Shown here piece by piece: positions 19,342-27,624 of a stretch of 64,000 bases of DNA; positions within the stretch are counted from its first letter, which is position 1, and each line of letters begins with the position of its first letter. The notes under the pieces were generated by a model. It saw only the letters and a program-made list of their open reading frames with translations. It searched no databases and had not been told where the DNA came from. The DNA comes from Marispirochaeta sp. (lineage in GTDB: Bacteria > Spirochaetota > Spirochaetia > JC444 > Marispirochaetaceae): assembly GCF_963668165.1 (NCBI RefSeq), contig NZ_OY764209.1:2232001-2296000 (forward strand), read 5' to 3'. The translations under genes were made by a program, and so were the position numbers.

Positions 19342-19479
19342 ACCGTGGGGATGAATCGGTAGTAAAACTCCTGCCGGCAGAGAATTAACTGCCCATGTAT
19401 GCGCGTTGCAGAGTTTTTTCCAGATTCCCGGCTATTCCCGAATCCCTCGCGTTTTTCATCCCCACGCTTGTGAACACTA
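19331..19479 (+). mobile_element. 149-bp terminal-inverted-repeat element, copy 1
   Basis: The ends are inverted repeats: the first 25 bases begin TAGTGTCCTGAACC and the reverse complement of the last 25 begins TAGTGTTCACAAGC. They agree at 21 of 25 positions, including GTGGGGATGAA. A second copy of the same 149-base length and orientation lies at 35532-35680. It encodes no protein of its own; short frames on the minus strand in both copies share a similar peptide but have no start signals. The size and structure are those of a MITE-like non-autonomous element. The TA at each end would fit a TA-targeting (IS630/Tc1-type) transposase. It overlaps the TetR 3' end and abuts a truncated transporter gene. 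Confidence 0.7.
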
Positions 19480-19734
19480 ACAAACCCTTTCCAATACAGG
19501 CCGCGCCATTGTCTACAATGCCGTGGCGGTAATGGGAGGATTCTCGGTGCTGCTGGTCAGTGTCTTCCCTCCCAACCGCCATGTCGGCGGGCTCGTTGCG
19601 CTGAACATGGCCGCCAGCGCCCCATCGGGACCCTTACGGTACTGCTGGTAATTATCCACATGTTGGACCGCAAAGGAAAAATCCTTCGCCTTCCTCCGGA
19701 GAGCCGTCCGGACGCAAACAGCAGAAAAACCTGA
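19480..19734 (+). pseudogene. Remnant of an RND/MMPL-family transporter, C-terminal end only
   Basis: Directly after the repeat element, one frame reads TLSNTGRAIVYNAVAVMGGF and then FPPNRHVGGLVALNMAAS, the conserved last transmembrane region of COG1033-type RND exporters. Near 19620 a one-base shift is needed to continue as IGTLTVLLVIIHMLDRKGK to a stop at 19734. Only about 85 codons of a protein normally near 800 residues are left, so the gene is non-functional. The downstream LolA-like and DUF1302-like genes are the usual partners of such transporters and are still intact. Confidence 0.7.
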
Positions 19735-19753
19735 AACGAGGAGAGATAATTAG

Positions 19754-20539
19754 ATGAAAGAAAACTTTACGAAAATCCTGACAGTATGTGTTTTGTCAGT
19801 AATAGGATTGACCGGATTGTCCGCCCAGATCAGCGGAATGGAGGTCATGGAGAATGTCTACAACCGTCCTGTGGGTGAGGCCATGAGCGCCGAACTGCTT
19901 ATGACGATTACCAATTCCCGGGGCTCAACCCGGGAACGGAGCATTGTTCAGTACGGTCTCGATGCAGGAGACGCGGACAAAAAGATCATGTTCTTTGCCG
20001 CTCCGGCGGATGTACGGGACACCAGCTTCATGACCTGGTCCTGGGACGACGGCCGCGATGACGAGCAGTGGATTTATCTGCCTGCTTTGCGGCGGGTAAA
20101 GCGGATAAGCTCGGACAGCAAGAACGACTCCTTTATGGGCTCCGATTTTACCTACGACGACCTGGGGGACCGGCATCCTTCCGAGGATTCCCACAAAATC
20201 ATCGGAGAAGAGAGCCTGAAGGGCGAAGAGTGTTATGTGATTGAAAGCACACCAGTGAAAAAAGGAGATGCTTTCAGTAAAACAGTCAGCTGGATTATCA
20301 AGGATAAATGGCTTGGTCTGCAGAAAGAGTTCCATGATAAACGGGGGGATGTCTACAAGGTCCTCTCGATCGACAAGTTTGAGAAGATCGACGGCTACTG
20401 GGTTGTGACGGATATGTTGATGGAGGATTCTGACCGCGGCAGTTCCACACGAATAGAAATGAACGATGTCAGTTTCAGTGTGTCCCTTGAAGAGGACTTC
20501 TTCTCGGAACGCCAGATGCGTCTTGGACCCAAACGATAA
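19754..20539 (+). CDS. LolA-like outer-membrane lipoprotein-sorting family protein
   Basis: A 261-residue exported protein with a signal peptide (LTVCVLSVIGLTGLSAQ). It has the family features MTITNSRGSTRERSI, FFAAPADVRDTSFMTW, DEQWIYLPALRRVKRI and GSDFTYDDLGDR. Proteins of this type (COG2834-related) are periplasmic and usually encoded beside an RND transporter and a DUF1302-like outer-membrane protein, as here. They are thought to carry a lipid or other hydrophobic cargo between the two. GGAGAG precedes the start. With the RND gene truncated upstream, its partner pump is missing locally. Confidence 0.85.
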   Translation: MKENFTKILTVCVLSVIGLTGLSAQISGMEVMENVYNRPVGEAMSAELLMTITNSRGSTRERSIVQYGLDAGDADKKIMFFAAPADVRDTSFMTWSWDDGRDDEQWIYLPALRRVKRISSDSKNDSFMGSDFTYDDLGDRHPSEDSHKIIGEESLKGEECYVIESTPVKKGDAFSKTVSWIIKDKWLGLQKEFHDKRGDVYKVLSIDKFEKIDGYWVVTDMLMEDSDRGSSTRIEMNDVSFSVSLEEDFFSERQMRLGPKR

Positions 20540-20557
20540 GGCGGCAGGGAGGTCTAT

Positions 20558-21742
20558 ATGCATTTTTCAAATCGAATTACCACAGGAATACTCACGGGGT
20601 TCCTGATTCTTATGATCCTGAGCCCTGCAGCTGCCATGGACGTTGAATTGACCGGCATGCTGCGCAGTTACAGCGGTGCCCGGCTCCAAGAAGGGGACAT
20701 ACCCGTGGCTGAACAGACGGTGGATGTAAACCTGCGCGGCTGGGGGGACATGACTCAGATAAACGTAAATCCTTTCGTATATGTGGGTGCAGACGGAGAC
20801 CCCGAGATCGGCATCAGGGAGGCTTACATCGATCTCTTTCTGCCCTCCCTGGATCTGCGCGTCGGCAAGCAGGCCGTTGTCTGGGGAGAGGCCGAGGGGG
20901 TCTTTATAACCGACATCGTCAGTCCCCAGGATATGCGTTCCTTTATTCTGGCTGACTTCCGTGAAGTCCGCATGGGGATTCCAGCGGTCAGGGCGGACTA
21001 TTACACCGGGGCTTTTACCTTTGAGACAGTCTGGATCCCCCGCTTTGTCCCCTCACGTCTGCCGGATTCCGACTCCATCTGGTTTACCGATGAGATGTCG
21101 GCCCTGAATAATGCCGAACCGCCGGCGGACGGCCTGGAAAACAGCGAAATCTTCGGCAAGGTCAGCTACTTCGGTTCGGCCCTTAATTCCGGGGTAATGG
21201 CAGGTTATGCATGGGACGATCAGCCGGTACGCACAGAGGCCGGCAATTTCGGCTACGAACGCTACACTGTAGTGGGCGGCAGCTTCAGTACCACCCTGAG
21301 CTCCGTGGTGCTGCGTTCCGAGGCGGCGGCATACCTTGACCGGGCGTTCACCTATGAGCCCCCCCAAGCGGCAGATGAACACCACCAGCTGCACGGTCTG
21401 GTTGGTCTTGACTGGAGCCTCTTTGGGGTGGACATGTCCACCCAGTATATCGGCGAGTATGTTGTCGATCACGATGAAGCCATGGCGGCCGACGAGTTTG
21501 GTCATACCGCGACTTTCCGGCTGCGGGACAGCTGCCTGTCGGACACACTGGACCTTGAGCTCTTCGGCTATCTGGGAATTGATCCCTGGGATGCCCTGCT
21601 GAGGCCCTCACTGACCTACGGCCTGGAGGATGGTGTTGAGTTTGAAACCGGAGCGGAAATTTTCCTGGGTGATGAAGAAGGTAAATTCGGCCGCTATAGT
21701 CATAACACCATGCTGTACGCGTCGCTGCGCTGGTATTTTTAA
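20558..21742 (+). CDS. DUF1302-like outer-membrane beta-barrel protein
   Basis: A 394-residue exported protein with an N-terminal signal peptide (ILTGFLILMILSPAAAM) and a long series of alternating hydrophobic strands ending in YASLRWYF, a typical C-terminal aromatic barrel signal. The segment LRVGKQAVVWGEAEG followed by ITDIVSPQDMRSF is characteristic of DUF1302-type proteins encoded with RND lipid exporters. It begins 18 bases after the LolA-like gene behind GGGAGG, so the pair is an operon. The likely site is the outer membrane; the substrate is unknown. Confidence 0.82.
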   Translation: MHFSNRITTGILTGFLILMILSPAAAMDVELTGMLRSYSGARLQEGDIPVAEQTVDVNLRGWGDMTQINVNPFVYVGADGDPEIGIREAYIDLFLPSLDLRVGKQAVVWGEAEGVFITDIVSPQDMRSFILADFREVRMGIPAVRADYYTGAFTFETVWIPRFVPSRLPDSDSIWFTDEMSALNNAEPPADGLENSEIFGKVSYFGSALNSGVMAGYAWDDQPVRTEAGNFGYERYTVVGGSFSTTLSSVVLRSEAAAYLDRAFTYEPPQAADEHHQLHGLVGLDWSLFGVDMSTQYIGEYVVDHDEAMAADEFGHTATFRLRDSCLSDTLDLELFGYLGIDPWDALLRPSLTYGLEDGVEFETGAEIFLGDEEGKFGRYSHNTMLYASLRWYF

Positions 21743-21761
21743 AAGAACACGGGAGGAGCCG

Positions 21762-21881
21762 GTGGAGCTGCGTTTTCCTGGGCCCGGGTTCATGCCGGCC
21801 CGTCTGATGCTTACCATTACCGCGGTTGTGATCATGGCACCTGTTATCGAGAGGTTCGAAGGGAAGGCGGAGAGTTTATAG
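21762..21881 (+). CDS. Possible 39-residue membrane peptide
   Basis: A GTG-initiated frame starting 8 bases after GGAGGA, 19 bases downstream of the DUF1302-like gene. It encodes 39 residues with one hydrophobic stretch (ARLMLTITAVVIMAP) and a charged tail. It could be a real small membrane protein or the remnant of a larger gene removed in the same event that damaged the RND gene. I do not recognise it. Confidence 0.3.
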   Translation: MELRFPGPGFMPARLMLTITAVVIMAPVIERFEGKAESL

Positions 21882-21940
21882 TCACAATACTGCCCACACA
21901 AGGCTTGTGATTGTTCTAATAAGAATTATAAGATATCCCC

Positions 21941-22906
21941 ATGAAAAGTGAATACGCCAGACGTCTTAATAAGGTTCTCGACTATATCGATACGCATCTT
22001 GGAGAGGATCTTGATCTTGGGACCCTTGCCGACGAGGCTGCTTTTTCGAAGTACCACTTTCACCGGGTCTTTTCTGCTTTCATGGGTGAACCGCTGGGCA
22101 GTTATATTCAGCGTTTGCGCCTGGAGCGGGCAGCGTGTCTGATCTCCTCCAGACCGGATTTAACGATAACCGAGATCGGGCTCGAGGCAGGGTTTTCCTC
22201 TTCCGCTGTTTTTTCCCGGGCCTTCCGTGATCGCTTTGACATGAGCCCCAGCGCCTGGCGGGCGGGGGGAATCACTGATTACAGCAAGAAATGCAAACTC
22301 CAGAGCAACCGCTATCATCCTATGAGCAGCTATAGCAAAGCAACGCGGGTAGAGTCGTCCTATTCTGTATATACACAACAGAAATGGAGGGTATCTATGA
22401 AAACTGAAGCAAAAACGCTCGATTACGATGTGCGGGTAGAGGAGCAGCCGGAAAAGACACTGGCCTATGTAAGGCATACCGGCCCCTATGCCGGTAACGA
22501 GGAACTTTTTCACAGTCTGTTTTCCAGACTGCTGAAATGGGCCGCCCCGCGGCAGCTTTTCAAGCCGGGAACAACGGAGATGATTACGATCTATCACGAT
22601 TCTCCGGAAATAACTGAAGAGGAAAAGCTGAGGATAAGTGTCTGTATTACCGTGCCTGCCGATACGGAAGCTTCCGGAGAAATCGGTAAAACGACGATTC
22701 CCGCCGGGCGCTATGCTGTTGGGGAATTCCTTATCTCCGCAGAGGATTACGGCGATGCCTGGAACAGTCTTTTCGCCGGCTGGCTGCCGGAGAGCGGGTA
22801 TCAGTGTGCTGACGGGCCGTGCTATGAGGTCTATTTGAATGATCCGGAGGAACACCCCGAGGGCAAGCACCATGTCGCGATTCACATTCCGGTAATACCC
22901 CTGTAA
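21941..22906 (+). CDS. AraC-type regulator with C-terminal GyrI-like effector domain
   Basis: A 321-residue protein. The N-terminal 100 residues are an AraC double helix-turn-helix: NKVLDYIDTHLGEDLDLGTLADEA, then FSKYHFHRVF and the second helix pair ending FSRAFRDRFDMSPSAWR. From about residue 160 a GyrI-like domain follows (VRVEEQPEKTLAYVRHTGPY, PAGRYAVGEF, CYEVYLND), which usually binds hydrophobic or cationic ligands such as drugs. The order HTH then effector is that of the Rob/SbmC-type fusion regulators. It stands alone between the damaged transporter locus and the TetR-controlled efflux operon. Confidence 0.9.
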   Translation: MKSEYARRLNKVLDYIDTHLGEDLDLGTLADEAAFSKYHFHRVFSAFMGEPLGSYIQRLRLERAACLISSRPDLTITEIGLEAGFSSSAVFSRAFRDRFDMSPSAWRAGGITDYSKKCKLQSNRYHPMSSYSKATRVESSYSVYTQQKWRVSMKTEAKTLDYDVRVEEQPEKTLAYVRHTGPYAGNEELFHSLFSRLLKWAAPRQLFKPGTTEMITIYHDSPEITEEEKLRISVCITVPADTEASGEIGKTTIPAGRYAVGEFLISAEDYGDAWNSLFAGWLPESGYQCADGPCYEVYLNDPEEHPEGKHHVAIHIPVIPL

Positions 22907-23046
22907 ACAGCTCTTCTCTACTCTCCTCGCCGCGGAATCCTTCCCGACGGGGCGATATCAGCAGCGATAGTCTGCGCTTCGATAATCCTTTTTCCCTTTT
23001 TTTTGATCCTCTCCTGCAAAAAACACTCATTTTTCTTTTCTCACCC

Positions 23047-23094
23047 TTGACTATAAAGAAAGATTGACTTAATAGTTTAACTAAATGATTAAAC
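23047..23094 (+). promoter_or_regulatory. Promoter and inverted-repeat operator of the efflux operon
   Basis: TTGACT (23047-23052), a 17-base spacer and TAATAG (23070-23075) form a good promoter 36 bases before the TetR start. It is followed at once by the inverted repeat GTTTAA (23075-23080), 8 bases, TTAAAC (23089-23094), which would cover the transcription start. This fits autorepression by the TetR regulator encoded just downstream. Confidence 0.5.
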
Positions 23095-23110
23095 CAAGAG
23101 GTTTACTGTT

Positions 23111-23746
23111 ATGGTTAAGGAACTTGACAAGAGGACCGAAGAGGCGATCCTGAACGCTGCTTACCAGGTTATTGTCCGCAAGGGCAAGGCCGGAACACGG
23201 ATGCAGGAGATTGCCGATAAGGCCGGGGTCAACAAGGCGCTGCTCCACTACTACTTCCGCTCCAAGGACAAAATTTACCTGGCGGTTCTGAGGTCGGTGG
23301 TCGGAAGCCTCCTGAGAACCCTGCTGGCTGAACTCGATTTCGAGCGGCCGTTCAGGGAGCTGATGGAGGGTTTTGTCCGCAGCCATATTGTTGCCTTAAA
23401 GGCCAACCAGGAAATCTTTCGCTTCTTCTTTGCCGAGGTATGGACCAACCGCGAAGAGGTTCTGCCGGTCTTTTTGGATCTGCTTGTCGAAAGCCGCGGG
23501 AACATACCGGGTCTCTTTTTCGCCCGGCTCGAAAAAGCCGTCGCAGAAGGCGAGATCCGACCCGTCGATCCCTTCCATCTTCTGATGAACATGATCAGCC
23601 TTGACGTCTTCTACTTCGTTGCGTCGCCCCTTTTCTTCGAGGTGGTCGAGGTTCCGGAGGAGGAACAGCAGCGGATGACCGACGCACGGGCCGATCAGGT
23701 GGTCGAGTTCATCTGGGAATCAATCAGACCGAGGAGACAGCTGTGA
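23111..23746 (+). CDS. TetR family regulator of the efflux operon
   Basis: A 211-residue regulator. The N-terminal TetR domain contains LNAAYQVIVRKGKAGTRMQEIADKAGV and NKALLHYYFRSKDKIY, the latter the recognition helix region with the common LLHYYF pattern. The C-terminal domain is helical and acidic-tailed. It is the first gene of a seven-gene operon, and its stop codon overlaps the next start by one base (TGATG). It probably represses the operon through the palindrome over the promoter; the ligand is presumably a pump substrate. Confidence 0.9.
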   Translation: MVKELDKRTEEAILNAAYQVIVRKGKAGTRMQEIADKAGVNKALLHYYFRSKDKIYLAVLRSVVGSLLRTLLAELDFERPFRELMEGFVRSHIVALKANQEIFRFFFAEVWTNREEVLPVFLDLLVESRGNIPGLFFARLEKAVAEGEIRPVDPFHLLMNMISLDVFYFVASPLFFEVVEVPEEEQQRMTDARADQVVEFIWESIRPRRQL

Positions 23747-25080
23747 TGGGCCGAATCTGTAGAATCCTCCTGCTGGTCGCGGTACTGACTTTGCCTGCTG
23801 CGGCCCGGGACTATACGATCGAGGAGCTCTTTGAGCTTGCACTGTCCGATGATGCCCGGCTTGCCCAGCTTGATGCGGATCTTAGCCTTGCCGAAAGCAG
23901 TGTTACTGCAGCGACAGGAGCCTTTCACCCTGATCTCTCCGCCTCCTTCAGGGCAGCCTACACCTCGGAGCTGCCAGAGATGGAACAGCCGAACGGAATG
24001 GGCGGTACTGTCAATGTTGAGGCCGGCGTCAAGGATACCTACGCGGCGGCCCTGACGGCCCGCCAGGTGATCTTTGCCGGGTTCGCCCGCAGGGAGGGGC
24101 TCGCAGCGGCGAAGAACGCCCTGGCCGGAGCCCGTTATCAGCGGTTAATGCGCGAAGATGCCCTGCGCTTCAGCCTGCTGCAGGCGGCCTACAGCTACAA
24201 ACTGGCTGACCTCTCGGTTGGGTCCCTCGAGGCAAGTCTTGCCCGTCTCGAACTCAATCGGCGCCGGGTCGTATCCTTCCTTGATCAGGGCTTTGCCTCC
24301 GAGCTTGATCTGCTCGAGATCGACTCATCCATAGCCGAGCTGCAGCTTCAACTCCGGCAGCAGCAGACCGACCGGCGCAATGCGCTTATCCGGCTGCGGG
24401 AACTGAGCGGCGCCGATGATCTCGACCAGGTTTCACTCTCCGCGGTCTATCTGGCCCTGCCCGATCCCAGGGCCCTGGAAATCCGTGGGGAGAAGCTGTC
24501 CGGTAACGCCTCCTTCCGGGCTCTCGATTACCGGCTTGCCGCAAAAGAGATTGAAAAGGAGCTTGCAAAGAGCGCCTGGTATCCGAAACTCTCTGCCTTC
24601 GGCACCTTCAACTACGGCCGGCCCGGGGCCAACTTCTTTGCCGACGAATGGCAGTTCTACTACACCGCCGGGCTCGAGGTTTCGCTTGATATCTGGGACG
24701 GCGGCGAGCGGGGAGCGTCGGTAAAGAGCGCCGGAGCCGCATCCGAACGGGTAATTGCCGAACGGGCTGAACTCTTCCGAAGCCTTCTTGCCCGGGGGGA
24801 GCGGACCGAGGAGTCCCTTCATTCAGCGAATGATCAGCTGTCGACGGCCGAGGAGCTTCTTACTCAAAAGCAGCGTAAGTACAACCTGGTACACCAGCTC
24901 TGGGAGGCGGGCCAGCAGAGTACTCTCGAGGTACTTGAAGCGGAGCAGGAGCTGACCGCGGCGGATATCAGAACCAAGAGACTCGAGATCAGACTTTTGT
25001 CACTCTACCAGGAGTTTCTGCTCCTGATCAACAAACCACTCTGGGATCATTCCAACAGCGAAAGGAGCGGCCAACAATGA
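23746..25080 (+). CDS. TolC-family outer-membrane efflux protein
   Basis: A 444-residue exported protein with a signal peptide (ICRILLLVAVLTLPAAA), followed by the paired long helices and beta strands of TolC: DYTIEELFELAL at the mature N-terminus, two repeats of about 200 residues and late LEAEQELTAADI helices. It would form the outer-membrane channel for the HlyD-like adaptor and ABC pump encoded next. ATG at 23746 is preferred to GTG one codon earlier; GAGGAG lies 9 bases upstream. It overlaps the adaptor gene by 4 bases. Confidence 0.88.
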   Translation: MGRICRILLLVAVLTLPAAARDYTIEELFELALSDDARLAQLDADLSLAESSVTAATGAFHPDLSASFRAAYTSELPEMEQPNGMGGTVNVEAGVKDTYAAALTARQVIFAGFARREGLAAAKNALAGARYQRLMREDALRFSLLQAAYSYKLADLSVGSLEASLARLELNRRRVVSFLDQGFASELDLLEIDSSIAELQLQLRQQQTDRRNALIRLRELSGADDLDQVSLSAVYLALPDPRALEIRGEKLSGNASFRALDYRLAAKEIEKELAKSAWYPKLSAFGTFNYGRPGANFFADEWQFYYTAGLEVSLDIWDGGERGASVKSAGAASERVIAERAELFRSLLARGERTEESLHSANDQLSTAEELLTQKQRKYNLVHQLWEAGQQSTLEVLEAEQELTAADIRTKRLEIRLLSLYQEFLLLINKPLWDHSNSERSGQQ

Positions 25081-25970
25081 ACAGCATCCATATAAGCCGA
25101 TATACCCGGCTCACTATTTTCATACTTCTGGCGGGGGCTTTTCTATCCGGCTGCGGCAAGGGTAACGGCGAGAAGATTTTTACCGGTCTTGCCGAAGGGC
25201 GGGTCTATACTGTCAGCTCTCCGGTCAGCGACAGACTGGTTGAACTCGATGTCCGCGAAGGAAGCCGGGTCGAGGAGGGGAGTCGCGTTGGGCAGATCGA
25301 CACCTCCGCTCTGGAACTGCAGCGCAAGGCCCTGGTGGCGAAACAGGATCAGGTCGACCTGCAGCTGGAAGAGCTCGCCATCAATACGGCCCAGGTCGAG
25401 GATACCCGGGACTACTATCGTGCGACATACACCAGGAACCTGGAGTTGTTGAAGGAACAGGCGGTCTCGGATCAGAAGGTCCGGGATCTGAAGCTCAACG
25501 CCGACAAGTGGGAGCGGGAGCTGGCCGGACTGCGGCTGAAGAAGGAGTCCCTGAAGCGGCAGCGCGACGAGATCGGCTACAGGCTCGAAGAGCTCGATCT
25601 GACGATCGCCAAGGGACGGCTTATGAGTCCCGCCGCTGGCTACGTCGACCAGCTCTTCTACGAGACAGGCGAGTTCGTCCCCGCCCTGCGTATAGTGGCG
25701 AGGATCGTCAATCTCAGACAGGTCTGGTGCTACCTCTACCTTGGGGAGGAGGGAATCGCGGAGATCAGTCCGGGGCAGGAGATGACCGCCCGGCAGGGGG
25801 AACACACTTTCGTCGCCCGGGTCGAGCATATCAACTCCCGGGCCGAGTTTTCTCCCAAGGAGGTTCTGACCCCCGAGAACCGGGCAGCCCTGGTTTACGC
25901 GGTGCGGGTTGGAATAGAAAACCCCGACGGAATCCTGAAGATCGGGATGCCCGTTGTCCTGGAGTGGTAA
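25077..25970 (+). CDS. HlyD/EmrA-like periplasmic adaptor lipoprotein
   Basis: A 297-residue membrane fusion protein. A lipoprotein signal with lipobox LSGC (Cys near residue 25) anchors it to the membrane. Next are a half biotinyl-lipoyl motif (VSSPVSDRLVELDVREGSRVEEG), a coiled-coil hairpin of about 100 residues, the second lipoyl half (SPAAGYVDQLFYETGEFV) and a beta-barrel domain. It resembles YbhG of the YbhGFSR-type exporters. ATGA overlap with the TolC gene suggests coupled translation. Confidence 0.88.
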   Translation: MNSIHISRYTRLTIFILLAGAFLSGCGKGNGEKIFTGLAEGRVYTVSSPVSDRLVELDVREGSRVEEGSRVGQIDTSALELQRKALVAKQDQVDLQLEELAINTAQVEDTRDYYRATYTRNLELLKEQAVSDQKVRDLKLNADKWERELAGLRLKKESLKRQRDEIGYRLEELDLTIAKGRLMSPAAGYVDQLFYETGEFVPALRIVARIVNLRQVWCYLYLGEEGIAEISPGQEMTARQGEHTFVARVEHINSRAEFSPKEVLTPENRAALVYAVRVGIENPDGILKIGMPVVLEW

Positions 25971-25974
25971 ATTC

Positions 25975-26904
25975 GTGGCTGACCACCCCGATCCGATACG
26001 ATCTGACGATATCCGCAAGAACTATGGCTCTGTCGAAGCCCTCGGCGGCGTCTCGATCAAGGCCGCCGCCGGATCGATAACCGGCCTGATCGGTCCCGAC
26101 GGCGCGGGAAAATCGAGCTTCATGCGTATTGTCCTGGGATTGCTGTCCTTCGACGGGGGTGAGCTCATCCTCTTCGGTGAGACAGGCGCCGAACGGCGGC
26201 GCGGCGGGAAAAGCCGCATCGGCTACATGCCCGAAGTATTCTCCCTCTACAGCGATCTGACCGTCGAGGAGAACCTGCGCTTCTTCTTCCGTATCCACCG
26301 TCGTGATCCTGCCGGGTTTCCGGCCCGCCGCAGACGGCTCTACCGCTTCAACAGGCTCGAGAATTTTGCACATGCCCGGGCGGGGACCCTCTCCGGCGGC
26401 ATGAAGCAGAAGCTGGCCCTCTCCTGTGCCTTGATGCACGAACCGGAGCTTCTGGTACTGGACGAACCGACCACCGGCGTCGACCCCTTGAGCCGCCGCG
26501 AGTTCTGGTCGATGCTGGCCGAGCTTAAAGAGCAGGGGATCACAGTGCTGGTCTCGACTCCCTACATGGAGGAGGCTCTTCGTTGCGATGCTGTCTATCT
26601 GATGAACAAGGGCCGGGTGCTCGCCGCCGGAACGCCGTCCGCCCTGATAGACTCCTTCCCCGGAGCTCTCTACGAAATCGAGGATGCGAACCACGCTCCG
26701 CAGGAGCTGAAGCGGGAACTGGCGGAACGCTTCCCAGACTGTCCGGTCTTCTTAAGCGGCCGCAGGGTTCATCTGGCGCTGCCGAATGGGGGCACGCCGG
26801 ATATAGGGCTCTCTGTTGCCGGAACAGTCAGACGGGTCGAGCCCGGTCTCGAAGATCTGTTTCTAAGCAGCGTTCTCAGGCCTGAAAAAAAGGAGACATC
26901 ATGA
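25975..26904 (+). CDS. ABC transporter ATP-binding protein (first ATPase)
   Basis: A 309-residue ATPase of the CcmA/YbhF type: Walker A GPDGAGKSS (Asp where Asn is usual), Q-loop region YMPEVFSLY (Glu in the place of the usual Gln), signature LSGGMKQK, Walker B LLVLDEP and a switch region STPYMEEA (Pro where the catalytic His is usual in the H-loop position of THYMEEA). These substitutions make it a candidate degenerate or asymmetric nucleotide site paired with the canonical ATPase encoded next. GTG at 25975 is chosen; an in-frame ATG at 25954 overlaps the adaptor gene. Confidence 0.85.
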   Translation: MADHPDPIRSDDIRKNYGSVEALGGVSIKAAAGSITGLIGPDGAGKSSFMRIVLGLLSFDGGELILFGETGAERRRGGKSRIGYMPEVFSLYSDLTVEENLRFFFRIHRRDPAGFPARRRRLYRFNRLENFAHARAGTLSGGMKQKLALSCALMHEPELLVLDEPTTGVDPLSRREFWSMLAELKEQGITVLVSTPYMEEALRCDAVYLMNKGRVLAAGTPSALIDSFPGALYEIEDANHAPQELKRELAERFPDCPVFLSGRRVHLALPNGGTPDIGLSVAGTVRRVEPGLEDLFLSSVLRPEKKETS

Positions 26905-27623
26905 TCTCGATCCGCTCTCTTACCCGCCGCTTCGGCAGCTTTACCGCGGTGGATGACATCTCCTTCGAGGTCCGTGCCGGCGAGGTGTTCGGTTTCCTCG
27001 GGGCTAACGGTGCCGGCAAGACCACCACCATCCGCATGATGTGCGGGCTTCTTTCTCCCAGCGAGGGCGACATCCTTGTCGACGGAATCTCGGTTACCGG
27101 CTTCCCGGAAAAGGTTAAACGGCGTATCGGCTATATGTCGCAAAAGTTTTCCCTCTATGCCGACCTTTCGCCTGTGCGCAACATCGAGTTCTTCGGCGCT
27201 GTTTACGGGGTTCCGGCGCAGCGCATCGCCGACGAGAAGCAGCGTATCGGCATCGAGCTTGGCGCAGCGGCGGGCTCCTCTCCGGCGGGGAAGCTCCCCT
27301 TAGGGTATAAGCAGCGTCTTGGCCTCACCTGCGCTCTTCTTCACGAGCCGCCGATCGTCTTCCTCGACGAGCCGACCTCCGGGGTCGATCCGGTGGGCCG
27401 GCGTGAGTTCTGGGAGGGAATCTACGATCATTCCAGCGCCGGGCGTACCGTGCTGATAACAACCCACTTCATGGACGAGGCCGAGTACTGTCACCGCATT
27501 GCGATCATGAGCCGCGGCAGGGTCATCGAGCTTGACACCCCCGAGGCGATCAAGGCATGTTACGGGACCGACAGTCTTAACGAGGCCTTCATCCGCGCAG
27601 TTGAACGGGACAGGGAGGAGTAG
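26901..27623 (+). CDS. ABC transporter ATP-binding protein (second ATPase)
   Basis: A 240-residue ATPase with a canonical set of motifs: Walker A GANGAGKTT, Q-loop YMSQKFSLY, signature-region LGYKQRLG (divergent from LSGGQ), Walker B IVFLDEP and H-loop TTHFMDEAEY. Together with the preceding ATPase it would form a heteromeric motor, one site carrying the intact H-loop and Q-loop and the other the intact signature. The start overlaps the preceding stop (ATGA). Confidence 0.88.
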   Translation: MISIRSLTRRFGSFTAVDDISFEVRAGEVFGFLGANGAGKTTTIRMMCGLLSPSEGDILVDGISVTGFPEKVKRRIGYMSQKFSLYADLSPVRNIEFFGAVYGVPAQRIADEKQRIGIELGAAAGSSPAGKLPLGYKQRLGLTCALLHEPPIVFLDEPTSGVDPVGRREFWEGIYDHSSAGRTVLITTHFMDEAEYCHRIAIMSRGRVIELDTPEAIKACYGTDSLNEAFIRAVERDREE

Positions 27624-27624
27624 G

